Of a stretch of DNA of 64,000 nucleotides, positions 35,220 through 42,729 are shown piece by piece (positions within the stretch are counted from its first letter, which is position 1; each line of letters starts with the position of its first letter). A program made the position numbers and the translations under genes. Origin of the DNA: Wocania_A spongiicola. Lineage in GTDB: Bacteria; Bacteroidota; Bacteroidia; Flavobacteriales; Flavobacteriaceae. The notes beneath the pieces were generated by a model that made no database searches, had not been told where the DNA came from, and worked only from the letters and a program-made list of their open reading frames with translations. The stretch spans positions 118,569 to 182,568 of the forward strand of contig NZ_JAMFLZ010000007.1 of assembly GCF_023502325.1 (NCBI RefSeq). The letters are read 5' to 3'.

Positions 35220-36098
35220 TTAGCTTTCTTGTATAATTAATTTAATTTCTTTTCTGTATTGTGATGCACTTTTGCCAGTAATTTCATTAAACTGTTTATT
35301 AAAATGTGAAAAATTATTAAACCCACATTCATAACAAATATCAGCAATACTCATCTGGCTTTCATTCAATAATTTAGTAGCATGTACAACTCTATATTCA
35401 TTAACTAGTTTTGTAAATGTTTTTCCTGTAGATTTTTTAAAATACCTACAAAAAGCAGGTACTGTCATACTTACTTTATCTGCGATCTCATCTAAACTAA
35501 TATGCCTATGGAAGTTTTTATTGATATGTTTAAATATAATATCAATTTTTGCACTGTCTTGTGGTTCTGCCTCAAAAGCAAACCCATTAGCATTCAATAA
35601 AGTATATTCATCAGTTGTTGCTAAATAATTTAATACTTCTAAAAACTTCAGAATACGCTTTAACCCTTCATATTCAATAAGTCTTTCAATCTTATACCCA
35701 ACTTTTCTCTTAGCCTCTGGTTTAAAAAGTATTCCTTTTTTTGCTTTATCAAACAAAGCGGTTATAGCTGTCATCTCAGGAATATCAATAAAGTCATTTC
35801 CCAAAAAATTTGGTTTAAACTGTACTATAGTTTCTGAGCCATTAACTGTAAGTCTATCTGTAAAACCATTATGAGGTAAGTTTGAGCCAATTAAAATTAA
35901 TTGACTATTATTAAAGTAAGACAAATGATTTCCTATATGTCTTTTCCCTTTTCCCTTATTTACATATACCAACTCTAATTCAGGGTGAAAATGCCAAGAA
36001 GCAAATTTGTTGTTTACTCTTTCTGAATGCTGTTTAATTAATAACGAGCTTCCAAAACTAGGGTTTACTTTTTCAAAAGTAGGTTTCTTATTAATCAT
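35220..36098 (-). CDS. AraC family transcriptional regulator with N-terminal cupin
   Basis: A 292-aa regulator. A cupin-type ligand-binding domain covers about 25-110 (with WHFHPELELVYVNKGKGKRHIG), then a linker, then two helix-turn-helix motifs from about 185 (HISLDEIADKVSMTVPAFCRYFKKSTGK, then IADICYECGFNNFSHFNKQF, the AraC signature). It is likely to respond to a small molecule such as a sugar. It is divergent from the secreted 196-aa protein at 36304, with palindromes in the shared upstream region, so autoregulation and control of that neighbour are plausible. Confidence 0.92.
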   Translation of the reverse strand: MINKKPTFEKVNPSFGSSLLIKQHSERVNNKFASWHFHPELELVYVNKGKGKRHIGNHLSYFNNSQLILIGSNLPHNGFTDRLTVNGSETIVQFKPNFLGNDFIDIPEMTAITALFDKAKKGILFKPEAKRKVGYKIERLIEYEGLKRILKFLEVLNYLATTDEYTLLNANGFAFEAEPQDSAKIDIIFKHINKNFHRHISLDEIADKVSMTVPAFCRYFKKSTGKTFTKLVNEYRVVHATKLLNESQMSIADICYECGFNNFSHFNKQFNEITGKSASQYRKEIKLIIQES

Positions 36099-36116
36099 GA
36101 ATTGATTATTCTAAAG

Positions 36117-36148
36117 CAAAATTACTATTTATTACACATGAATTGTGT
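36117..36148 (-). promoter_or_regulatory. AraC-gene promoter with overlapping palindrome
   Basis: On the minus strand TAATTTTG (36117-36124) matches the -7 consensus. Immediately upstream lies the inverted repeat ACACA-N5-TGTGT (36134-36148), in the place where the -33 region would be. It is a candidate site of autoregulation. Confidence 0.4.
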
Positions 36149-36228
36149 GTTAATTTGATTTAAATATATGCTATTTTAACTTAACATACAGTTAACATTA
36201 ATTTAACAGATAATTTAGCACATATATT

Positions 36229-36273
36229 CATCAAAATTGATGTTTTATACAGCTTCTTCCTAATATACCTTTG
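36229..36273 (+). promoter_or_regulatory. Palindrome and -7 element upstream of the 196-aa secreted protein
   Basis: Inverted repeat CATCAA-AA-TTGATG at 36229-36242, followed 23 bases later by TACCTTTG (36266-36273), which matches TAnnTTTG. The palindrome would lie near -33 and upstream, a position suited to an operator or activator site for the divergent AraC protein. Confidence 0.45.
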
Positions 36274-36303
36274 TATCGTTGAACGTTATTAAAAATCCAA
36301 ATC

Positions 36304-36894
36304 ATGAAAAACGTAATTAAAAACATTAAAAAAGGAACCTTAACACTAGCAATGCTTGCTACAGTTATAAGCTACGCAAATAGTATTTCTTATAACATTA
36401 ATAATGAAGCTAAAAAAACTTCGATCACTTTAAAAAATGTAAAAAAAGGAAATCAGTTATCTATTATAGACAACAACGGAATAATATTATATAAAGAATT
36501 TATTGAACAAGCAGGAGTTTATATTAAAAGCTTTGATTTAACAACACTTCCAGATGGTTATTACTTTTTTGAGCTAGAAAAAGACGTAGAGATTAAAACC
36601 ATTCCATTTGTTGTAAAAACAAACATGGTAGAGTTTAAAAAAGAAGCGAGTAAATCTGTGTTTAAGCCTTTATTAAAAGCAATAGATAATCGCTTATTTA
36701 TAACAAAGTTATCTTTAAATAAAGAACCACTTATGATTGATATCTATTATAAAAACACAAAAATTTATTCTGAAGAAATAAAGGATACTCAAAAAATTGA
36801 ACGAATCTATAAGTTAGATGAAAAAGAAAAAGGAAACTATAAAGTTATTTTTAAAAGTGACGGCAGAACGTTTGAAAAACACATTAATATATAA
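36304..36894 (+). CDS. Secreted protein with two T9SS-CTD-like beta domains, 196 aa
   Basis: A signal peptide (about 1-26, ending AMLATVISYANS) is followed by two copies of a small beta-sandwich resembling the Por secretion tail. Copy one is about 40-108 (ITLKNVKKGNQLSIIDNNG, then TLPDGYYFFELEKD); copy two is about 125-196 (RLFITKLSLNKEPLMIDIYY, then KGNYKVIFKSDG). The GxY-type loop typical of T9SS sorting domains (DGYYFFEL, KGNYKVIF) occurs in both. There is no cargo domain, so it is not an ordinary T9SS substrate. Role unknown. It is divergent from an AraC regulator and is followed by a bidirectional terminator. Confidence 0.75.
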   Translation: MKNVIKNIKKGTLTLAMLATVISYANSISYNINNEAKKTSITLKNVKKGNQLSIIDNNGIILYKEFIEQAGVYIKSFDLTTLPDGYYFFELEKDVEIKTIPFVVKTNMVEFKKEASKSVFKPLLKAIDNRLFITKLSLNKEPLMIDIYYKNTKIYSEEIKDTQKIERIYKLDEKEKGNYKVIFKSDGRTFEKHINI

Positions 36895-36930
36895 TTGATA
36901 TTGATGTCTTATTTAGTTTAGTTTAGTTTG

Positions 36931-36960
36931 AAAAAGTGGGCTGTAATAGCCCACTTTTTT
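36931..36960. terminator. Bidirectional terminator
   Basis: Stem AAGTGGGCT / AGCCCACTT (9 bp, 5-base loop) with an A-run before and a T-run after. It serves the secreted protein on plus and the radical SAM gene on minus. Confidence 0.9.
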
Positions 36961-38033
36961 TAAAACAATTTTAACTGCCCTACTTTATATGGCTCATGCA
37001 AATCACAATTTAGTTTAGGCATAATTTTATTCTTAAAATGTTTCTTTCTGGCTAAGCGCACCAGCATATTAATTTGCTCTGCTATTTTACCTTGACCTCG
37101 CATTCTGGCTCCATACCGACTATCGTTTAGGGTTCCGCCATGACAACTTTCTATTTGATGTAACACCTTTTCTGCTCTATCTGGCATTGTTTTTTTTATC
37201 CAATCGGTAAAAATTTCACCTATTGCTCCATTAAGCCTAACAATGGTATGGGCTATGCCAAACGCACCATGCTCTGATGCTGCTTTAGCTAATGGCAAAA
37301 TTTCATGACTATTTATTGACGGAATTATTGGTGCTAACATCACGTTTACTGGAATACCGTTTTCGCTTAATATTTTAACTGTTTCTAATCGCTTTTTTAT
37401 TGTTGCCGTTCTAGGTTCTAGAATACGTCGAGTATCTTCAGATAGCGACGTAATAGACATATTTACTCCTATTAGATTATCTTTTGCCAATTGTTTTAAA
37501 ATATCTAAATCACGAAGTATTAAAGCGTTTTTTGTAATGATAGCTACAGGGTGCTTGTACTTTAAAAATACCTCTAAACATTGTCTTGTAATTTTAAACC
37601 GTTTTTCAGCTGGCTGATAACAATCTGTGTTTCCAGACATTACTATTGGGTGAGCTTTCCAGTTTTTCTTTTTTATTAAAGTTTCTAATAGTTTTGGAGC
37701 GTCTTTCTTTACCATAATTCTACGCTCAAAATCTAAGCCTGCACTGTACCCCCAAAACTCATGCGAATTTCTCGCATAGCAATAAATACATCCGTGTTCG
37801 CAACCTTGATAGGCATTCATAGAATACATCATCCCCACATCTGGACTCTCAACTTTATTGACTATCGTTTTGGGAAACACTTCTAAATAAAGTGTTTTAT
37901 TTTTATCACTTTCTTCGCCTTCTTTTTGGCAGAACTCTAAGAAGTCATCACGCATTTCATGACTTAATTCGAAGAAACGATTGGGTACATTAAGCTGTGC
38001 ACCACGTCCTTTTATGGCAGATTTTGGGTTCAT
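36960..38033 (-). CDS. PA0069 family radical SAM protein (SPL-like)
   Basis: A 357-aa radical S-adenosylmethionine protein. The 4Fe-4S motif C-x3-C-x2-C is Cys78, Cys82 and Cys85 in QGCEHGCIYCYARNSHEF. Downstream segments SGNTDCYQPAEKRFKITRQCLE and MLAPIIPSINSHEI match the group called PA0069 or Rv2578c-like, related to spore photoproduct lyase. The reaction is unknown in bacteria generally. GRGAQLNVPNRF at the N-terminus is conserved. No companion gene; its upstream side borders the attC-like element and hydrolase cassette. Confidence 0.93.
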   Translation of the reverse strand: MNPKSAIKGRGAQLNVPNRFFELSHEMRDDFLEFCQKEGEESDKNKTLYLEVFPKTIVNKVESPDVGMMYSMNAYQGCEHGCIYCYARNSHEFWGYSAGLDFERRIMVKKDAPKLLETLIKKKNWKAHPIVMSGNTDCYQPAEKRFKITRQCLEVFLKYKHPVAIITKNALILRDLDILKQLAKDNLIGVNMSITSLSEDTRRILEPRTATIKKRLETVKILSENGIPVNVMLAPIIPSINSHEILPLAKAASEHGAFGIAHTIVRLNGAIGEIFTDWIKKTMPDRAEKVLHQIESCHGGTLNDSRYGARMRGQGKIAEQINMLVRLARKKHFKNKIMPKLNCDLHEPYKVGQLKLF

Positions 38034-38169
38034 TATAGTAAAATTAAGGGTTGAATGCTTTTTTTGTAAGCTCTTTAAAATTACTTATAATTTGTATTGA
38101 AAAATGTTAAAACAAAAACGGGTTATTAACATTCTCAATATATCGAGATTTTATTATTAAAAATACTAG

Positions 38170-38300
38170 GACAAACAACGGTATAGGTTCAACTTGACTT
38201 TGTCAGAAAATTTAGCTAACTTCGTTTAACGTCGGATATAAGTCATTAAAACGACGCATATCCGTAAAGAACATTGTGTACAATATTGGCGTGTTTTGAA
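38170..38300. repeat. attC-like palindromic region upstream of the hydrolase gene
   Basis: The 323-base gap 38034-38356 has no gene but holds nested inverted repeats. One segment opens ACAAACAACGGTATAGG and contains TGAC-TTT-GTCA, ending in CGTTTAACG (38223-38231, GTTTAAC fits RYYYAAC). The next has arms CGGATAT / ATATCCG around 38233-38263. Its opening resembles that of the downstream element at 39524. It could be a boundary of an acquired gene cassette. Evidence is sequence resemblance only. Confidence 0.4.
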
Positions 38301-38356
38301 ATTTATAAACACTAAACAACAATTATTTGTATAAAATGAACTCTAATTTTTGAATT

Positions 38357-39496
38357 ATGAAAAACATACTGTGTATAATTGTGTTGATTGTTTTAGGGAG
38401 TTGTATTAATCAGCCAAAAGAAGAAAAATCTGATGCTGATGCTGCCACCTACTTTCGAAATAAGCCGCTGAAATCGCCTATTCCCTATAAGAGTGAAACA
38501 ATAGAGTTTAAAAATGTTGAGGACAGTATCATGCTTCGTGGCACACTTACCTATCCGGATACAGAATCCCAGTCCTATCCGGCTGTAGTGCTCATGCACG
38601 GATCAGGGCGGAATGTTCGCGATTACAAAGTTTATGGTCATAAAACCTTTCTGACCATGACCGATTATTTAAGTAGGAATGGCATAGCGGTATTGCGTTA
38701 TGACAAACGAGGTTGTGGAGAGTCTGAAGGCGATTTTGATGAGGCCACTTATGATGATTTTGCTTCAGATGGGTGGAGTGCTGCTCAATACCTAAAAGAT
38801 AGGAAAGATATTGATTTTAATACCATTGGAATTGCAGGACATAGTGAAGGAGGTTCTTTAGTTCCAATGATTGCTGCCGAACAGGAATTGGATTTTATAA
38901 TCCTACTGGGCGCACCGGGATTGCCTTATCCCTTGGCAGATAGTTTGTATTCCAGTGGGATGGCTAGGGCAAGAGGCTATTCAGAAGAGCAGATTTTACG
39001 AGAATCTCAAGTCAATGATTCTATAATTACTATAGCTTTGGATATGGAACTTGGACAAGTAATGGAGGATTCTATTTATAATTTGGCCTTTCGAAACCGT
39101 AAAGATCTTTCTTGGTTAAAGGGTCTGACAGGAGAAGCTCTGGATGATGAAATTAAGTACGGTTACATAGAATACTACGCCAGACCATCTTTTAGAGAGT
39201 TCTGGGAAGGGCCAAGTCCGGAAGATTACCTCAGGCAAGTTCGCTGTCCAGTGTTATCTATTGGAGGAACATTAGATTTGAATGTTCCTGGTGTTGCTTC
39301 TATGGCTGCTATTGATAAAGCTCTTAAAGAAGCAGGTAATACCGAGGTCACTTCTGAACTAATTCCAGATCTCAACCACATGCTTCAACCAGCAAAAACA
39401 GGTTTACCAGAAGAAATAGATAGTATCGAAACAACCATTGCATCCGAGGTTTTAATACTGATGAAAAGTTTTATTCAAAAACAAGGGATGCAATAA
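38357..39496 (+). CDS. Alpha/beta hydrolase lipoprotein, probably horizontally acquired
   Basis: A 379-aa exported serine hydrolase. The lipobox IVLGSC gives Cys16. The catalytic triad is Ser163 in GHSEGG, Asp307 in GTLDLNVPG and His341 in LNHML; the oxyanion region is LMHGSGRNVRDYK. This is the dienelactone hydrolase/BAAT-like group of surface esterases. The gene is visibly richer in G+C than its surroundings (for example the stretches around 38455-38480 and 38575-38620) and lies alone between two palindromic elements. Together these point to acquisition as a mobile cassette. Substrate unknown. Confidence 0.9.
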   Translation: MKNILCIIVLIVLGSCINQPKEEKSDADAATYFRNKPLKSPIPYKSETIEFKNVEDSIMLRGTLTYPDTESQSYPAVVLMHGSGRNVRDYKVYGHKTFLTMTDYLSRNGIAVLRYDKRGCGESEGDFDEATYDDFASDGWSAAQYLKDRKDIDFNTIGIAGHSEGGSLVPMIAAEQELDFIILLGAPGLPYPLADSLYSSGMARARGYSEEQILRESQVNDSIITIALDMELGQVMEDSIYNLAFRNRKDLSWLKGLTGEALDDEIKYGYIEYYARPSFREFWEGPSPEDYLRQVRCPVLSIGGTLDLNVPGVASMAAIDKALKEAGNTEVTSELIPDLNHMLQPAKTGLPEEIDSIETTIASEVLILMKSFIQKQGMQ

Positions 39497-39523
39497 TAGC
39501 TAAAATTAGAAAACAAAATACTG

Positions 39524-39660
39524 TACACAACAACGTGTATAATTAATTGCTTTGGTGATTGCCTACTTGGAAAATTCCTTCAGAATTTTCTCGCGTTCGT
39601 TTTTGTTTACTAAATTAGTTGCTTAAACTCGCAACAAACCATACACGAGACCGTTAAACG
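39524..39660. repeat. attC-like 137-base imperfect palindrome downstream of the hydrolase
   Basis: Outer arms are nearly complementary: CGTGTATAATTAATTGC (39533-39549) against GCAACAAACCATACACG (39631-39647), with A-to-G differences only. The centre has a perfect 8-bp stem, GAAAATTC-N5-GAATTTTC. The 3' end is CCGTTAAACG (GTTAAAC at 39653-39659 fits the attC core GTTRRRY). I recall very similar elements scattered in other Flavobacteriaceae genomes, often next to accessory genes. No integrase gene is in this window. Confidence 0.55.
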
Positions 39661-39709
39661 AACCTTTTAAAATAATAGTAATTATTCTTAACAACTTAAA
39701 GGTATATCT

Positions 39710-40492
39710 CTATCTCCCAAGAAAGTCAGCTTTTCGTTTTTGCAAAAAAGCGGTAGTGCCTTCGGTAAAATCTGGGGTATCAAAACAATCACCAAATTCT
39801 GAAATTTCAACCTCGAAACCATCTAAACCGTCTTTAAAATTGGCGTTAATTGCTTTAATTGCTGCGCTAATAGCCACTGAAGAATTACGTGCTATTTTGC
39901 CTGCTATTTTCTCGCATTGTGGTAGCAATTCTTCTGGAGTAGTTACATGATTTACCAAACCATAATTAAGTGCTTGGTTAGCATCTATCATACCTGCCGT
40001 CATAATAAGTTCCATAGCGCGTCCCTTGCCAATTAATTGAGGTAAACGCTGTGTACCTCCATAACCTGGAATAACCCCAAGCGATACTTCTGGCAAGCCC
40101 ATTTTTGCATTGCTACTAGCAACTCTAAAATGGCAAGCCATGGCCAATTCTAAACCTCCTCCAAGAGCAAAACCGTTAACGGCAGCAATAGTTGGCGTAG
40201 ATAAATTTTCAACAAAATTAAACAACAGCTCTTGTCCTTTTTTAGCTAGTTTTTTACCTTTTTTAGAATCGTAATCAGCAAATTCAGAAATATCTGCTCC
40301 AGCAACAAATGCTTTTTCGCCGCTACCGGTTACAATAATAACTTTTGTGTTTATATCGTCATTAGCACTTTTAAAAGCCTCATGTAATTCTTTAATTGTT
40401 GCCTTATTTAAAGCGTTTAATTTTGTTGGGCGATTTATGGTTATAATTGTAATTCCGTTTTGAAACGACGTTAAAATGTTTTCGTAATTCAT
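39710..40492 (-). CDS. Enoyl-CoA hydratase/isomerase family protein
   Basis: A 260-aa crotonase-fold enzyme, most like short-chain enoyl-CoA hydratases. Start chosen at ATG 40492 (MNYENILTSF); the frame stays open upstream but would overlap the end of the histidine kinase gene. The oxyanion-hole Gly lies in AGADISEF near 70 and the second in GGGLELA near 112. The catalytic Glu pair is in GLEL and LPEVSLG, followed by IPGYGGTQRL. It acts in fatty-acid or butyryl/crotonyl-CoA metabolism. It is 4 bases downstream of the histidine kinase gene, so co-transcribed. Confidence 0.93.
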   Translation of the reverse strand: MNYENILTSFQNGITIITINRPTKLNALNKATIKELHEAFKSANDDINTKVIIVTGSGEKAFVAGADISEFADYDSKKGKKLAKKGQELLFNFVENLSTPTIAAVNGFALGGGLELAMACHFRVASSNAKMGLPEVSLGVIPGYGGTQRLPQLIGKGRAMELIMTAGMIDANQALNYGLVNHVTTPEELLPQCEKIAGKIARNSSVAISAAIKAINANFKDGLDGFEVEISEFGDCFDTPDFTEGTTAFLQKRKADFLGR

Positions 40493-40496
40493 AATT

Positions 40497-41984
40497 TTAT
40501 TCTTTTGGAAAAGAGACTTTAAACACTGTCCCTTTATCTTTTTCTGATGTAAATGTAATGCTTCCCTTATAAGTTTCAACAATATTTTGTACCATAGCTA
40601 AACCGAGTCCCATACCACTCGTTTTTGTAGTAAACTTAGGTTCGAAAACTTTCGATTTGTTTTCTTCAGAAATGCCTTTCCCGTTATCTGAAACTATGAT
40701 ATTAACATGATTATTTTCTGAAGTTACTTGAATAACCACGCTAGGATGCTCCTTGCCTTCTGGTATGGATTGAATTCCGTTTTTTACTAAATTAGTTACC
40801 ACTCTAATAAGCTGTGTTCTATCTAACTTGGCAATAATTTCTTCTTCTTCAGCTTGAAAGTGAATATAATCTTCATTAAAAATATCTAAAGCTAGCTTGA
40901 CAATGTTTACCACATTTAAGGTCTCATTTTGCTGTGCTGGCATTTTCGCAAAGTTGGAAAATGCTGAAGCAATAGAGCTCATAGTATCTATTTGCTGAAT
41001 TAGCGTTTTACTGTATTCATCAACTTTTTTATGAATATTTTCTTCTTCTGGGTTAAACTTTCGTTGAAAATTCTGTACCGTTAAACGCATTGGTGTTAAT
41101 GGGTTTTTAATTTCGTGCGCTACTTGTTTTGCCATTTCTCTCCAAGCTTGCTCTCGTTCGCTTTTGGCTAACTGTACCGCACTTTCTTCAAGCTCGTCAA
41201 TCATACTATTATATGATTTTACAAGTGTTGAAATTTCTTCGCTTGTGTCATCAATATCAATTTTTTCGTTGCGTTTTTCTAATCGTGTTGCGTTAATTTT
41301 ATCGCTAATGGTTTTTAACGATTTTGTAATATATTTTGATAGTAAAAACGCAACTCCAATTGCCATAAGTAAAACAAACAAATAGGCATAAGTTATTCGT
41401 TCAAGAAATTCATTAAGTTCTTTAGAAAGAAAATCGTCTTTCTCTAAATACGGAATATTTAATATGGCTAACGACTTAGATTTTTGATCTTTAATAAAAG
41501 TATATGATGATTGAAACGTTTCGCCGTTTTCTTGATGCTTATCAACATACCTATGCTCTGCTAATCCAGTTATGCTATTTAGTTCTACAGTGTTTGATAT
41601 TTTATTTAGAATCTCTGCATCAATACATTTATCTTTTAAATTTGGCTGTAAGTTTGCTCTTGATGTGATTAAAAGAGACCCTTCTAAATCGTACAAATTT
41701 ATTTGAAGTCTATGTATTTCGGCAATATTCGATATCTCCTCTTTAAAAATTAGTGGAACATTTTCTGTTTTAATTTCCCATGTATTTTGTCTACTATTTA
41801 AAACTCTATTTATGTGTGTTTTTATACTTTGTTCTTTACGCTCTAACCGTTGTTTGTGATAATCTTTGGTTTCTTCTTTGTATTGATAAATGGCTATAAC
41901 AGCAATAAGTATAGACGCCAATAGCACCAGCAAAATCATGGTTAAAAAAATACGTGTACGTAAAGAGAGCTTTTTTAGTTTCAT
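40497..41984 (-). CDS. Sensor histidine kinase, NtrY-like, orphan
   Basis: A 495-aa inner-membrane kinase. TM1 covers about 10-33 and TM2 about 195-218, with a roughly 160-residue periplasmic sensor between. A HAMP domain (about 218-270) leads to the dimerisation helix with phosphoacceptor His290 in QVAHEIKNPLTPMRLTVQNF. HATPase_c boxes follow: NLVKNGIQS (N box), VSDNGKGI (G1) and GMGLGLAM (G2). The phrase following the His, NPLTP-x-R, is of the NtrY type. No response regulator is adjacent, so its partner is elsewhere. The enoyl-CoA hydratase gene follows it directly. Confidence 0.93.
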   Translation of the reverse strand: MKLKKLSLRTRIFLTMILLVLLASILIAVIAIYQYKEETKDYHKQRLERKEQSIKTHINRVLNSRQNTWEIKTENVPLIFKEEISNIAEIHRLQINLYDLEGSLLITSRANLQPNLKDKCIDAEILNKISNTVELNSITGLAEHRYVDKHQENGETFQSSYTFIKDQKSKSLAILNIPYLEKDDFLSKELNEFLERITYAYLFVLLMAIGVAFLLSKYITKSLKTISDKINATRLEKRNEKIDIDDTSEEISTLVKSYNSMIDELEESAVQLAKSEREQAWREMAKQVAHEIKNPLTPMRLTVQNFQRKFNPEEENIHKKVDEYSKTLIQQIDTMSSIASAFSNFAKMPAQQNETLNVVNIVKLALDIFNEDYIHFQAEEEEIIAKLDRTQLIRVVTNLVKNGIQSIPEGKEHPSVVIQVTSENNHVNIIVSDNGKGISEENKSKVFEPKFTTKTSGMGLGLAMVQNIVETYKGSITFTSEKDKGTVFKVSFPKE

Positions 41985-42073
41985 TTAGAGGTTTTGCGAT
42001 TGCATAAATATAGCAATAATCAAACCAAACAGCTTTAGGTTGATTTAAAAAAAACAGAACTTAATAGATAGGT

Positions 42074-42157
42074 GCGTTAGGGATAGAAAAGGAAATCCTT
42101 TTTATGAGGCACGAGTAAAAAGATTGTATTGAATAGCCCGACCCGATAGGGTAACGC
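42074..42157 (-). repeat. Dispersed structured intergenic repeat, copy 3
   Basis: Eighty-four bases from GCGTTAGGGATAG to GGGTAACGC (plus strand). On the minus strand the hairpin arms are AATCTTTTTA and TAAAAAGGATT. The closing pair is A-T here where copy 1 has G-C, a paired change that keeps the stem. It starts 9 bases after the hemJ stop, so again lies in a minus-strand 3' end. Confidence 0.75.
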
Positions 42158-42166
42158 TATAATAAA

Positions 42167-42727
42167 TTAAGCTTCAGTGTTTTTTTCTCTAATTTTTTTA
42201 TAAAGTTTAAATCCTAACATTAAAAGCACTCCTAAAACAATGATGCCTAATACTCCAAAAATCCAGTTTATAGCACTTTTTAAGATGACTAAAAAGATAA
42301 CAGCGAACAGGATAAGAGTTGCTCCTTCGTTCCAAATACGCATAAAACTTGATGATTTTTTAACAACGTCATTTTGTAATTGCTTAAAATATTGATGCGT
42401 TTTTAAGTGATAAATAATTAGTAATACCACAAAGCCTAGTTTAACCTGCATCCAAACTAAATATAGCAAAGCGGGGTTTAAAACAAGTAGAATAATGGCA
42501 AAAAGTGTTGCTAATATAGCAGATGGCCAAGTGATAATATACCAAAGCCGTTTTGCCATTAACTTTAATTGTTTTCCTAAAATTTCTTTTTCTGGTGAGG
42601 GTTTATGGAAAGCTTCTATTTGATATACAAACAAGCGCGGAATATAAAATAATCCTGCAAACCATGTAATTATAAAAATAAGATGCAGTGCTTTTATATA
42701 ATTATAATACCCTAAAAAATAGTCCAT
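42167..42727 (-). CDS. hemJ: Protoporphyrinogen oxidase HemJ (CopD-like family)
   Basis: A 186-aa membrane protein with four to five helices, which oxidises protoporphyrinogen IX to protoporphyrin IX. The N-terminal YNYIKALHLIFIITWFAGLFYIPRLFVY carries the conserved His (heme ligand) and the W-F-x-G-x-x-Y-I-P-R signature. WYIITWPSAILA and WMQVKLGFVVLLIIYHLKTH with a further conserved Lys-x10-His spacing follow. It starts 2 bases after hemH ends, so substrate passes from HemJ to HemH and both are made from one mRNA led by the AraC gene. No hemG or hemY is in the window. Confidence 0.92.
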   Translation of the reverse strand: MDYFLGYYNYIKALHLIFIITWFAGLFYIPRLFVYQIEAFHKPSPEKEILGKQLKLMAKRLWYIITWPSAILATLFAIILLVLNPALLYLVWMQVKLGFVVLLIIYHLKTHQYFKQLQNDVVKKSSSFMRIWNEGATLILFAVIFLVILKSAINWIFGVLGIIVLGVLLMLGFKLYKKIREKNTEA

Positions 42728-42729
42728 GG

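Noticed and set aside
39710..40582. Longer start (290 aa) for the enoyl-CoA hydratase
   Set aside because: The extra 30 residues overlap the end of the histidine kinase gene and do not look like the family; ATG 40492 gives the normal 260 aa.
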